Origin: Paramecium sonneborni
Lineage: Eukaryota; Ciliophora; Oligohymenophorea; Peniculida; Parameciidae
DNA: 64,000 bases
Assembly: GCA_905182985.1 (NCBI GenBank)
Contig: CAJJDN010000097.1
Span: forward strand, 1-64,000
Direction: 5' to 3'
The notes beneath the pieces were generated by a model, which did not search any database, was not told where the DNA came from, and saw nothing but the letters and a program-made list of their open reading frames with translations. Shown piece after piece: positions 14,129-25,928 of this stretch; within the stretch, counting starts at the first letter, position 1, and the number at the start of each line of letters is the position of its first letter. Made by a program: the position numbers and the translations under genes.

Positions 14129-14174
14129 GTGTAACATTATTTTGTTAAAAAAAAATAATAAAATAATGTTATAC
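14129..14174. repeat. hairpin-forming inverted repeat
   Basis: Two 15-base arms at 14129-14143 and 14160-14174 are complementary at 14 of 15 positions and separated by a 16-base A-rich loop. Confidence 0.75.
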
Positions 14175-14607
14175 TGAAACGAAATTGGAGGATTCTTTTC
14201 ATATCATATTATCTAGTTGTTTATTTATTTTTAACATAGCCAAAATAAATATCCTATTATTTAAATGATAATTATTTATCTTTTACTAAAGATACTTATA
14301 TTGAGAATTTTAATAATTTCAAAAGTGCTTCAATCATTACGTTATTAGAAACTATAAATTAAACAATAAAAAGGATAAATTTTCATTCTTGTGTGAGTAT
14401 CATTACTTATGCCTATAAATGGGATCTATTTAGAAATTTTTTGAATACGATAGTAGAGAAAGGAACACAAATAAATATAGATTTAGTTTAATTATAAATA
14501 ATTTATTTTTAGTAAGTTTTATTTAATAAAAACATCATTTTGATTCAAATAAATGCTTAAAAAATTATTTTGTTAAACATATTAAAAAAATAAATTTAAT
14601 AATTAGA
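14175..14607 (+). other. open coding-like stretch upstream of NRDE2-like gene
   Basis: One forward frame is free of TGA through this interval and ends at 14609-14611, across the next gene's ATG. The middle (about 14280-14480) has balanced, protein-like composition. There is no start codon at a convincing place and I do not recognise a family. It may be an exon of the gene to the left, a remnant, or chance openness. Confidence 0.25.
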
Positions 14608-17600
14608 ATGAGTGAAGATGAAGATTGGTTGAATGTAGGCAAATCATTTGTAAATAACTAACAAATTAAATAAGAAAAAGAAATAGATAATAACAATAAT
14701 GACATTATAAAGGAAAAAAAGAAAAAAGAAAAAAAGAAAGAAAAATTATCAAAAGCGCAATAACAAATTGCCATAAAATTTACAGAGGAAGAGATTGAAG
14801 CCTATTATGATTAAAAATTAGAAAATTGTAATTAAGTATTTTCATATTGATTATTTCTTTAGAATATAAAATTGACACTTCACAAGCATTTATTTATAAA
14901 CATGAGATGGGAGTAGGTTTATTATCTATTTAAGTACTTCCTATAGGGGATAATTAAATATTAACATATGGTTATCTTGAATAAGAAATTCCTCACTATG
15001 TGAGAACAAATTAGTAATAATTTTTTTATCTTTATAGAGAACGAATAATTGGATTAAAAAATTAAAAAAAAGTAAATTAAATTTTTGATAGCGTTTCAAG
15101 AACGAAAGGCAGATAAACATTTGAGTATTCTAGATATATTGATACAGCAAATACTTAACCAGAGAAAACATTTATAATTTAACCTCAATCTAAGCTTAGT
15201 AATGAAGATTTTATACCTTTTAACAATTAATTGGTTGAAGTTGATCCAATTTCAAAAGATTAGAAATTATAAGAGAGAAATTTAGAATTGTAGAATTAAC
15301 TTTAAACAACTGTTGATAATTTAGATATTTGGAAGGAATTTTTATTAATTTAAGAAAAGATTGCAGAATTGTAAGGATATAATGAACCTTTGTTGCTAGC
15401 AAATCGTAGATTATCAATATTGCAAAAATTAGAGTAAGTATCTGAAGTTCTTTCTGATCATCCATGGGTTTTAGCTTACAAAATTTCTCTTATGCAAAAT
15501 TTAGAATTAAGAAATGATGAATTACATAAGGAAATAGATAATTGTTGGTCAGAATTGTTTTCAAAATATGTACATATTCAACCCATATGGATTTTGTTTC
15601 TTGATCACAAACTTAAAACGGAAATATTTAGTGCTACTATGCTAAGAGTTGAAGCTAGCAAACATATAGCTAATTTATAGAAATTAATAAATGAAACAAC
15701 AAGAGTATAACTTATCTAATTATTCAAAAGAATTTATATTGAATTAATTTAATAAATATCTTTTTATGAAAGTGAAATGGGATTTAAAGAAAGATCAATA
15801 GGTATTCTTTAAGCTCTTTGTGAAATGAATTTATTTGCTCCTAAACATTTATAAAGGACTTATGATTTAAATGAAAAAGTTAAAGAATTTAAAAATTATT
15901 GGGATTTGAATTTAAGAACTGGAGAACAAAGTGAATATGGTTGGATAGAGACACCACAATTAAAAGAAGATTTTATTGGATATTTTGATTAGAATATGAA
16001 ATTTTCAGAATAAAATGATTAGATATAATAATTTCTGTCATTTTAATAGTTGAGTAGATGGAGACCAGCTAATTAACTATTTGACATTGAATGGATCGAA
16101 TAGAATGTAGATTCAGTCGTTATCTATGAAGACATTGAACCCTATCTTTATATTTTTAATGATTAAGAATCTAAACTCAATCTTGTAAGTATCTTATTAC
16201 AATAAATTGGATTTCCACCTATTGATTAATATATTTTACCACAAATAAATTCATTTCACAGTGCAGATATGTGTTATAATAAGATTGCCTTTGATTATCT
16301 TTAGAACGAATATTTTATTAAGTATTAGAGTATTTTTTAGTGTAAACTGCAAAATAATTTATCATAATTTATATATGTTAAACGATTATTAGAAAAAGTT
16401 TATTTATAAATCAATAATTAATTTTTATTGATATATCTATTTATGCTTTATGGTATTTTATATTTACATAATGATTTAATTGCTCCTAATTAAGTTTTAT
16501 AACAAGAATTAAAATCAGGATTGAAATAAATGAAAAATATTTTAAAGGATCAATAAAATAATTTAGTTCTCTGGATACTCTACCAAGAAATTGAATCACT
16601 CAAAAAACAGTAGTATTAAGCCTAACTTATGTCTTAAATTAAACTATTTGCTAAATCAAAAAAATAAAAATTAATGATTTTATATTTTGAGTTTATTCAT
16701 TAGAATTAATTTTAAGGTTCTATTAACATAATAAAAGTATAATATTTATTAATTTAAAAATAGGAGGCTCTTAAAGCATATGGAGAAGAGACTAATATCA
16801 GTGATAGCACTTTAATTTTAAAAATAAGAAATCTGCATAAACAGTCAAAAAATAAGTGGTAAAATGTTGAATATCTTTTCTAATATAAAAAAGAATTGCA
16901 ACCATTTTAATTGTCTAAAAGATCAATACTATTAATTTTTCTATTGTTTCTTTAATAAAATGCAATTAATGAAAATTTACAAATGTTAATTTAAGAATCA
17001 AACTAATTAAAAATTGTTCATTTTCCAGACCAACAACAAAGAAAAAAGATTTTAATTAAATATAAGAATGAAACATCATTAATTTTATTAAACCTTTTAA
17101 GATTTTCTTAAGAAAAAGAAGAAATATGTAAAACAGCTTTAAAATTGGATTAAGATTAAATCATTTTTTTCATTAATTACATCCATTTTTTAACAAAAAA
17201 ATTTTTATACTTTTAAAGACTTGTTGAATTAAAAGATATGATATAATTATAATCACCCCAAATATGTTGGATAGTATATGTTCTGGGCAAAGATCCAAAT
17301 AAATTATGGTTCTTAGTAGAATATTTAAAAAATCAAACAGAGAAGGGATTAGCGTAGATATATTGCGAAAATAATGATTAAGAAAGTATTATCTAATATT
17401 ATGATTAGATTTTGAGGGAACAGTAAATTTAAAGTATAATTATATTTTGGAATTGATGTCAATGGATTTATAAAAAAAACTTAATCCAAATGTAAAAGAA
17501 ATGTATAAGAGTTTAAAGAGAAACCCCTATTCGATAGTAATAAATTATTATTTAAATTAGTGTATGTATGCAAAAGTAATTGAAGAACTTAAAGAGAGAA

Positions 17601-17656
17601 ATGAATCCCTAAATCTACTTCAAGATTTGCAAGAAAAAGAGTTAAAATGTTTTTGA
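14608..17656 (+). CDS. NRDE2: NRDE2-like nuclear RNA-exosome regulator
   Basis: About 996 residues with a 35-nt intron at 14828-14862 and a 23-nt intron near 17384-17406. The N-terminus is charged (lysine-rich KKKKEKKKEK). A long helical-repeat body of TPR/HAT character follows. The diagnostic segment lies mid-protein (about 16060-16215): W-R-P, then DIEWIEQNVDSVVIYEDI followed by a conserved LLQQIGFPP. This matches the order seen in NRDE2 proteins (WRP ... VVLFEDI ... FLGVP). Known members act in the nucleus with the MTR4 helicase and exosome in RNA surveillance and small-RNA-guided silencing. Assignment rests on motif order recalled, not on a search. Both introns restore frame and end in TAG. 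Confidence 0.75.
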
Positions 17657-17704
17657 TTAGATTATACGATAATTTTCACTTTGAAAAAGTAAAGAAAATT
17701 TATT

Positions 17705-17980
17705 TCAAATTCTAAGAAAGATATTAATTAAAAAAATCATTAAACTTTTGTTGGCCTTCTTTTTATTTAGCTAAAAGTGATTTACTCTTTCTAAAGTAGA
17801 TTCATCAAAATCATCCCTAAGAGATCTTATTTTCTTTTCTATTTAATATAAATTGCATTCTTTTTGAAAGTTTATTTTACTATATCTTTTTTTTTTGTTT
17901 TACATTTTATTATTTCATTACCAAATTAATCTATTAATTAGAGATATAAAAATTAAAAAACTTTCTGTAAGCTACTGCAT
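17705..17980 (-). CDS. possible small gene, unknown
   Basis: On the minus strand a well-composed stretch (IEKKIRSLRDDFDES) is open from about 17890 to TGA at 17705-17707. It can be linked to ATG 17978-17980 by an A-rich intron of 23-41 nt whose ends I cannot fix. It lies between the convergent ends of the NRDE2-like and RING genes. The short helical protein has no recognised family. It could equally be a remnant. Confidence 0.35.
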
Positions 17981-18137
17981 ATTTTTAAACTTTGAGTGAA
18001 AAAACTGATTACCATTAACAACACCCTCTTGAAAAATGAATATTTTTAATGAAGTTGATAGTATATTTGTTGTTTGATAATTATATTGTTAATGTTTAAA
18101 AAATTAAAAAATTTATATTAGATTTAAGAGTTAATAG

Positions 18138-19510
18138 TCATTTATTAGGAATAATATTGGCCTAAAGATCTTTGTTGGCTAAGTTTGTTCTACAGACTGG
18201 ACATTCTTTTTTATTTTTTGAAAACCATTCTTTAATACATTTAGAATGAAAATTATGACTAATTTAATATATTATTTGATACTGGCAATGCGTTTATCTG
18301 ACTTCTTAACCATTATTTAAATTATCTAAACAGATGGCACAATTATCTTAGTTTGTTAAATCAGTAAATTGAATAGGAGTCAAAAGATCAAAGAGGTTTT
18401 CTTAATCTTAATATAAACCATTTTGATTAGGTGATTAAGCATCTAATCTAGCCATTCTTAACCTTGCTTGAGTTCTTAACATTTTTTTCTTTCTAATACT
18501 TTTACATACAAAAAACAAAATCATAATTATTATCACTGCTGCTGATATGGCAACTACTATTATAATAATAACAACTATAGAAACTGTGCTTTCTTAATAT
18601 TCAAACTCTTAATAATGTATTGTTAATGTGCTTGCTAATACAGTTAAATTTTCATTTAATTATTTTGCAACAAAAACAATTTACTAATAAGTTTCTCTAT
18701 CAAGTTGATTAGAACCCTTATATCTTATTATTACTTTTTAAGGTTAAGATTCATATATTTTGTATTTTTTTATCAAGATCTCTTCACCAAAAAAAGGAAT
18801 TTGGGTTGGAATAATTATTGCATTAGTTAGTTGCATTATAACTTCCAATCCTTAAAAACTATCAGACTAATTTATATTTATTATTTACCTGTAGATTCAA
18901 TTGTATATCCATGTCTTCTTATTTATTTATTTTTAAATAGAAGAATTTAATCTCATCTCTATAAAAGGAGATACTTTCGTACTCATTCTAAATTTCTAAA
19001 GCTGCTTAATGACAATCAGAACCTACATAACCAGAGTAACATACACATCCATCAATATTTTATAGAATTTATATTTACTGTGCATTTCCCATTATTTGAG
19101 CAATTATTATCACAATACTCTATTTTGCTACCCCATATAGTTATATTATAATTCCCTCTATTATTATTAGAATATGCTGAAATGAATATTTGTTTACCAT
19201 TTGTTTCAATTTTTAGGAACCTTGTTCTTCTCTTCTCGTAATAACTAATCTTCAAATTTAAGTTGTACCTGATGTAATCACCATTAGATTTGTTTAATTA
19301 TGGAGCTTAACCTTAATCATAAATCAATATAAAAGATGAATCAACTTAAAGTAAAGTCACCTAAACATAATAATAAGGCTGGATCAAATTTGTTATTCTA
19401 TAGGTACTGTTATTTGAAATTCTATCAATCGATGTCCAAAAATAATCATTATCAAATTCTACATCCCTTTATTGTTTAGATAATACAAAATAAAAGAATA
19501 GTAATATCAT
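18138..19510 (-). CDS. EGF-like, single-pass membrane, RING-H2 ubiquitin ligase
   Basis: About 449 residues from ATG 19508-19510. It starts with a signal peptide (MILLFFYFVL) and an extracellular region. An EGF-like motif of pattern C-x3-C-SNNGKC ... GCVCYSGYVGSDC is near 19020-19110. A strong transmembrane helix (IVVIIIIVVAISAAVIII) lies near 18540-18600, followed by a basic stop-transfer stretch. The C-terminal RING-H2 finger reads CAIC ... H-x2-C ... CPVC at about 18185-18330. Known RING-H2 membrane proteins act as E3 ligases at endomembranes; the EGF module implies lumenal contacts. One 22-nt intron (GTA...TAG) lies near 18870-18891. A TGA at 19052-19054 interrupts the EGF motif, and dropping one base there restores a perfect EGF pattern, so a frameshift or sequence error is likely. 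Confidence 0.8.
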
Positions 19511-19639
19511 TATTATTTTTGTTAATTATAATATTAGTACTCAAATATTTAAATCAAAGAATATAGTTTTATTACAAATTAATCGTTTTTTAAAGTTTAT
19601 AAATATCATTTAATTATCTATATCACACATAATTTTTAG

Positions 19640-20620
19640 TATTAATAATAAGTTGCTATCATTTATTAGACTTATTTTTCAAAGTAATTTGATTTATTCT
19701 ATTTTAAAACTATCTAAAAAACTCTCATCTTCATCTCATTTTGACCACTCTAATTATTTAAATAGTTTTTCTTTTTTCAATTTTAATCATTTGAAAACTC
19801 AAATATTACAAAATAAATCTTTTCTCTTTAATTCAAAATATCCTTTAATGGTGGAATTTAATGAAATTGAAATTTTTATTTTGCATAAATTGATTCATTT
19901 AGAATATTAATATATTCTAGTTTGTATTCTAAAAAATTTTCTAGCAAATGGCTTCCAATATTATAATTTTCTTGCATTTAATATTTTTGATTTTTTATAC
20001 AAGAATTTATTGATATCTGAGAATTAGACCAAAGTTTGATTCTTTATTGCATATGCTTCATTAATTGTTTGACTAATTTATAAGATTTTTTCACAAAGGA
20101 CACATTGCAAATAAATAATTAAATTACTTTATTAAATTAATAATTGCCTTATTAATCTCAGTCAAAGTTATTAAAGTTATCTCTTAGTTAAATTAATTTT
20201 TATTAAATGATAGAAAGTCTGGCTTATAAAATACTAAAATGAAACTTAGGAACATTTCTCTTACTTCAAATGAGGATTTCCTTTAAATAGATAGATTAGG
20301 TACAATATTATATTTATAAGCGTATTTTTGAGTATATTATATTCTTCATATTTCTTCTTAAAAATTTACTTGTTAGATTTAGTTTCAATTTTGAAACAGA
20401 GATATGTACTAGCTTATAATTATTATTGAATCTGCCAAATTTTGTAAATTAGATATAGTATTAAGAATAGTCATATAAAAATAAAGTATTATAAAAAAAT
20501 GAGATAAAATAATACTTTTATTTATTTTGTGTAAATTAAGCTTTTTATTTAAATTAGCTTGAGCCATAAAATTTTGAAATTTTTAAAAATTAGAAAATGA
20601 ATATTGTGAATTAAAAGTAA
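19640..20620 (-). pseudogene. fragmented coding remnant, unknown
   Basis: Several minus-strand stretches have protein-like composition. One runs from about 20360 to 20160, another around 20110-19960 has a Cys-x2-Cys pair, and a third spans about 19990-19800. They sit in different phases or are separated by TGA codons, and no simple intron set joins them. An upstream minus-strand ATG near 20562 opens another 70-codon frame. I read this as a decaying gene of unknown family. The forward ORF at 19653-19910 is its antisense shadow. Confidence 0.35.
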
Positions 20621-20660
20621 TAAAAATAAAAATTAAGCTGAAAATGTAAAGCAAATTAAT

Positions 20661-20888
20661 AAAATGGCAATACTTAAAAGTAACCAATCTTTTAATCTTT
20701 TGATCTTAGAATTTTCCAATAAGATTGACTAATTAACTTTAACCTCGTTCTAGCAAATCATGAAGTTAATCTATGCACTTAGAAGTTATTAATATTAAAT
20801 CCTTTATAAATGCTTTCCTTAACTACTAAACTTAGTATTATAGCAAAGACATTATTAAATGATAATTAATTTGTATTGTAATGATATC
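20661..20888. other. spacer with no recognisable feature
   Basis: AT-rich sequence between the remnant above and the end of the ATPase pseudogene. I see no supported gene or repeat here. Confidence 0.4.
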
Positions 20889-22747
20889 TCATTAAATTTT
20901 TTTTCTGGCCAAAAATCTAGCATTTCTGATTCTAGAAAAGAATTTAAGTTCTTCATCAACTAAAACAACAGGAACTGAAACTTCAATGATCAAAATCCTA
21001 AGATAGAATAATAATTATAACCAAAGTCATGGATTCATAAATAGCTAAAATTAAATATAGATTTGCAAAAAGTCCAACTTTTACAAAGCAACAACACCAA
21101 CAATTATAGGTTTGCTTTCTAAATCTTTATAATTATTTTTATCAACTAATAAATTATGAGCTAGATGTTTTGGTCAATCATAATCATTTAATTATCCACA
21201 ATTTTCTTAAACACATATTGCTAATGTTCTTAATCCCTTTTCTACTAAATTTTAAAAAATTTTTAACTATTCATTTTTATCTTAAGCCCTTAATGATACA
21301 ACATCTCTAGTGAATTAAGAATCTAATTAGATTTCTCCAATAAATATTCAAAAGCTCCTTTAATGAATCAAAAATTTAGCTTTTTCATTTTTAGAACTAG
21401 CCAAGACAAATATACTCTTTCTATCTCTTGTAAATTCTGTAACAATTTTTTCATCATATTATTCAGGAGTATCTAAAATAGGTACTTTTGAATGATTAAT
21501 AATATTTTCAAATTTTTTTACTTATACTTTTAGTGTGGCTATAATCCACTTCTTTAAACTCTTCCTTTATCCATGAATAATTTAGATTCATTGCATAATT
21601 CCATAGATTAACATAATTTATTAAGATTTTCAGCTAAATTATTTCGTTTTTGTAATTTAGATTCTAATCCTTCATTTTCCATTCAGGATTATAAGATGTA
21701 CCTTCAACAAGGAATGCATTTAATGATGATGCATCTTAATCAGTTAAAAGTACTCATTCTTTAACACGCATTTCATTAGTAGTTAAAGTACCAGTTTTAA
21801 CTGAGCAAATAAAAGTAGTAAATCCTATACTTTTGGTAATTTATGTACAATAACTCTGTATTTGGCAATTCTTCTAGCTCCTAAAGCTAAAAAAGTTGTA
21901 ATAACAGTAGATAATCTTTCAGTAACATATTTAGCTAATTTATCTCTTATCCTTATTCATCTAATCTTTTTGATAATGGAGCATCATCTTCTTATTTTTC
22001 TTTATAGCAGCATCTTAAAGTTCTTTTAAAATATTTTCCGATTTCAGTTTTCATTCCCGTGTTATAAACAATTCCTAGCATTAAATACTTATGTTCCTGA
22101 TAATAAGAAATTAATTTTATCTAATACTATTGCTTATTCTTTTTATACTGAATCAATTATTTTAATTACAGGATTGACTTCTGCTGTCAAAATTGATTTT
22201 ATTATTTGATATAATATATACTTTATCTGTTTTTATAGTGATTGTCTTCAATTCAACCATTCTTAAATTTGCAGGAATTCTATCTCCTTATTTAATTTCT
22301 ACTAATCGCCTATTACTAAATCTTTTACTTCTATTTAACCCCTTACTTCATCTCTTAATACTATTGCATGTAGAAATTATAAATCTTTCAATACATAAAT
22401 TATTTATTTATTTATTATTTTTACTTCTATTGCTATTTCGGCATCCAAGTCTTACCCTTTATCTACTGCTGCAGTTAATATTAATATTGTAAAAATTACG
22501 CATGGCATTACCCAAAATGGTTGCATGCAAATTTACTTAACTCTTTAAATTATAAAATCACAAATAATATCATCACTCCAGCTAATAATAATATTCTCAC
22601 TAAATTATCTTCAAATTATTCATTTATCTTTTCCCATATACTCTCATTCTCTTCCTTCTCCAACTCATTTAAATTTGTTTACACTGAATCTACCACCTTG
22701 TCTACTGGATATGAATAAAATGGCTAATTTAAATTTATTTTAGCCAT
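20889..22747 (-). pseudogene. SERCA-type Ca2+-ATPase pseudogene
   Basis: Minus-strand fragments in the order of a SERCA-family P-type pump. ATG 22745-22747 is followed by an N-terminal piece with WEKINEQFEDNLVRILLLA. Next come pieces of the actuator domain, the pre-phosphorylation helix (ALGARRIAKY ... KLPKV), the phosphorylation loop, nucleotide-domain pieces (FTRDRKSIFVLA, KGAFEYLLEKS) and finally a C-terminal last-helix piece (VPVVLVDEELKFFSR). The catalytic Asp of CSDKTGTLT is Val (GTT at 21799-21801). TGA codons interrupt it at 21754-21756 and elsewhere, the phase shifts repeatedly, and the hinge and most of the C-terminal membrane part are missing. It cannot encode a working pump. The forward ORFs at 22193-22718 are antisense shadows. 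Confidence 0.88.
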
Positions 22748-22886
22748 TTTTAATTATTAATATTACAATAGATTTTAATTTCTCTTTTTGTTATATACTC
22801 TAAATTTATTATGTCTCTTTTTATATTTTTATTAATTATTTTATCATATTTTTTATATTATTTTTGAGAAAATTCAATTTCAGAAC

Positions 22887-24471
22887 TCATTCACTAGCAA
22901 TTTCATTTGAATCTTCCCTTAGACTAGATTAGTCAATCAATTTTAAACATCTTATTCCTGATAATGGTTCTTTTTAATAAAATTTAAACGTTGATCTAGA
23001 AGGAGATTAGAACTCGTTCATTAATGAACATCTTTTAGTTAAAGGAATCTAAATTGTATTCTATTCATCTTCCTTCATTTCACTATTTATCTAATATTCT
23101 TCTATATCATATTTAGACATTTATTCTTCACATTATAAATTTAAATTTCCATTATGACTAATTTTTACATTTGATATAAATGTAGAAAACATTTATGTAC
23201 TTTATTGACTTATTGATTCAAAAAATGGATGAGAAAGTGCTTATGTTGCACTTATTCTTTATTTTGGATTTTTTTAAAGTAACTAATTTAATAAATCCTA
23301 CAATAATGATAAAATAACATTAATACAAGAGAAAGATCTGTCAAATAAATATGATCAAGAGGAAGATCTAAATCAATGAAGCACTTCTTATTTGCTCTTA
23401 AAACATCATCAAAAGTTTTTCCTCCAAATATACTTCTTCCAGTCAATAATTTATAAAGTATACAACCACTACTAAATATATCAACTTTTGTTGTGTATTT
23501 ATTTTCAAAATTTAAATTAAGAACTTCTGGAGCAACATATCCAGGAGTTCCACATTTAGGAAATAAATATCTAATATCTTAAATAAAATTTTACTTATCT
23601 AAATATTCAAAAGTGGCTAAGCCAAAATCTACTAAAACTAAAGAAGTATAATCATTTTTTTTGGCAAACATCAAATTATCAGGTTTAAGATCTCTATGAA
23701 TAATCTTTTAATATATTTTTAAATATACCTTATTTTTATGTAGCAATGCTAAATTTGATAATAATTTGTATATTAATATTTTAATAGTTTAGATAGGCAG
23801 TTTACGATCTGGAAGATTCTATGAATTATTTTAAATAATACTTTTGCTCTTTCAATTTCTTCACTCAAACTAGCTCCCTCCAAATAATCTGTTACCAAAT
23901 AAAATGTATGATCGCCCTCATATATCTCCTTTAAAGTAAGAAAGTTCTAAGAGTAAGGGGATAGGATTTTGAGAATTCTAACTTCCATTTGATAAGCAGC
24001 CTAATTGTCATATATTTAATAAATTACTAAACCAGAGCCTTTTTCAGTTTAATTTAAAAATGATTTCTCTATAGCTTTTATAGCATAAGTGTTTTAATTC
24101 AAAATATTTTAAGCACTATAAACCTTAAATTCAATTGCATATTACTTTTGCTGAACTACCCTTTCCAATTTACAAAATTGGAAGATAAAGATCTCCTATG
24201 CCTTCATATGTGACTGATAAACCGAGAAGCTCTTTAAATCTGAGAAATATAATAATACTAAATCATAGTTACTTCATTAAATCGATATGGTTTGCATATA
24301 AAGTCTTGAAAGAATTTTTGTATGGAAAAACAAATGATTATATAATAACATTGTTTTTCTATTTTTTCAAGTCCCAATTTATTTTAATCTTTAGATCAAA
24401 ACTTATTTTGTATTTGGGTGTTTGTGTATCGCAAGTCTAATTTATTAAATGAAGTAATTTACATTGCCCAT
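22887..24471 (-). CDS. serine/threonine protein kinase, possibly N-acylated
   Basis: About 475 residues; six introns of 22-33 nt restore one frame from ATG 24469-24471 to TGA 22887-22889. The N-terminus MGNTCD offers Gly2 and Cys5, so myristoylation and palmitoylation are possible, though position 6 is Asp rather than Ser/Thr. The kinase domain follows with the GKGSSAKV glycine loop, AIKAIEKS Lys, catalytic IIHRDLKPDNL and DFGLATFEY. The activation-loop end is CGTPGYVAPE, and the domain closes with NPKQRISATQALSHPFF. A tail of about 100 residues has Ser-rich patches. The APE segment and HPFF ending place it among CAMK/AGC-like ciliate kinases, but no EF hands are present, so it is not a CDPK in the strict sense. 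Confidence 0.87.
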
Positions 24472-24652
24472 AATAAAATAATCTTCAAAAACACTTACAT
24501 AATATAATTTATCCCGAAAAAAGTGCTTACGAATTCCAATAAATGAAAATTTGACATCAGTGTATGCAATATACTCCATGTTGTAATACAAATAATTAAT
24601 TTTAACAAAAATGATATATAATATAACATTAAAAAATTAAAAACTTGATCTT

Positions 24653-25779
24653 TCAGTCAATTTGTCTTTTTTCAATTCTGAAAGCAGTAATATTTTGATC
24701 TAAAGCCGTGCTCTTAACTTTCAAAGGTAATGGAGGCTATGGTACTTAGTTCATCCAATTATTTGATTATTTAAATGGAGATTCAATATCATAAGATTTA
24801 GTAGTGAATTTTGAACTCGAGAAACAAGTGGATTCTGAAACCACACTAAATCTAGTTAATTCATATGCACTTGATCTATTTTTGATAGGAGTTAATTCTA
24901 AAGGATGTGAAATATTTTTAGTAGTAAGCATTTTGATTACCCATTCAGAATTCAATACTTATTAAATATTATATCGTTTAGTATGAGAAAGCATTTACTG
25001 TAATAATTATTTACACTCTATAGATAAGTGATCATTAAATTTAATTAATTATTTATTGCATATTTTCTCATGTAATTCTTCCTTACTTTTTGCTTTAAAA
25101 AGTAATTCTCCATGAAGCATATACTATTGATTAATTAACAGTCTTTACATGTAATAATATACCAAGAGCCCAGACATCAACTCCTTTATCATGTTTCTGT
25201 TTCTTAACAACTTCAGGAGGCATGTATTCAGTAGTTCCACAAATACAAGGTTTTGCTTTGCCTCCATTTGGTAAATATATTGACCAATTAAAATCACATA
25301 ATTTAATTGTGTTATTCTATAATAATACATTATCAGATTTTATATCTCTATGTACTATGTCCTTTTCATGTAAATATTGTATTGCTTAAGCTATCTAATA
25401 AAAATAAGAAAAAGCTTCATCTTCATTAAAAACTTTCTTCTTTTTTATTAATTCATATAAAGTTCCATTCTAACAGTATTCCAAAACTATGTAAACATTT
25501 TCCTTATCTTCAAAAGTCTCTATAAACTCTACAATATTCTTATGTTTGCAACATTATAGATAATTAATCTCATTATCAATATGTTATTTTGCATTGTATT
25601 AATTTATATAACTTTTGGATATCTAGCTTTTATACATTTATATATACTATTTTTATTGCACATTTCTTGTTGTTAGCTCTATTTATGGCTAATTTTACTT
25701 TTCCATATGTCCCTTATCCTAGATCTGTAGAAAGTATTTCATATTAATCTTTCAACAATTTTCTTTGTACACTTGACAT
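24653..25779 (-). CDS. Aurora/PLK-like serine/threonine kinase with DFN motif
   Basis: About 358 residues from ATG 25777-25779 with two 25-nt introns. Order of motifs: GQGTYGKV loop, CAIKI with the ATP-binding Lys, DIVHRDIKSDNVLL catalytic loop, then LCDFNWSIYLP, CGTTEYMPPEVV and DVWALGILL. The layout (DFxWS, CGT-x-EY-x-PPE) is that of Aurora-related kinases, which work on microtubules and cell division. The metal-binding DFG is DFN here. The Ser/Thr-rich C-terminal tail of about 100 residues is unlike animal Auroras. It lies 181 bp downstream in reading direction from the other kinase and shares its strand. Confidence 0.85.
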
Positions 25780-25928
25780 TTATTGGTGAGGTTTTGGGGG
25801 TAAGCTAAAAAAAGGATATTATATCATCTATTTTATAAAGAAAAAATAAAAATAATTTTCTTAAATGCTAAAATTAATATATTAATAATAAATGTCTATG
25901 TTATTTATTTTCAAAAGTAATTTGTTTT

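Noticed and set aside
14129..14174. Retained internal eliminated sequence (IES)
   Set aside because: The ends do not match the TAYAGYNR-type IES boundary, so the hairpin is not called an IES.
22193..22718. Forward Leu-rich ORFs
   Set aside because: Antisense to the SERCA pseudogene; the composition follows from reversed Lys/Glu/Asn codons.
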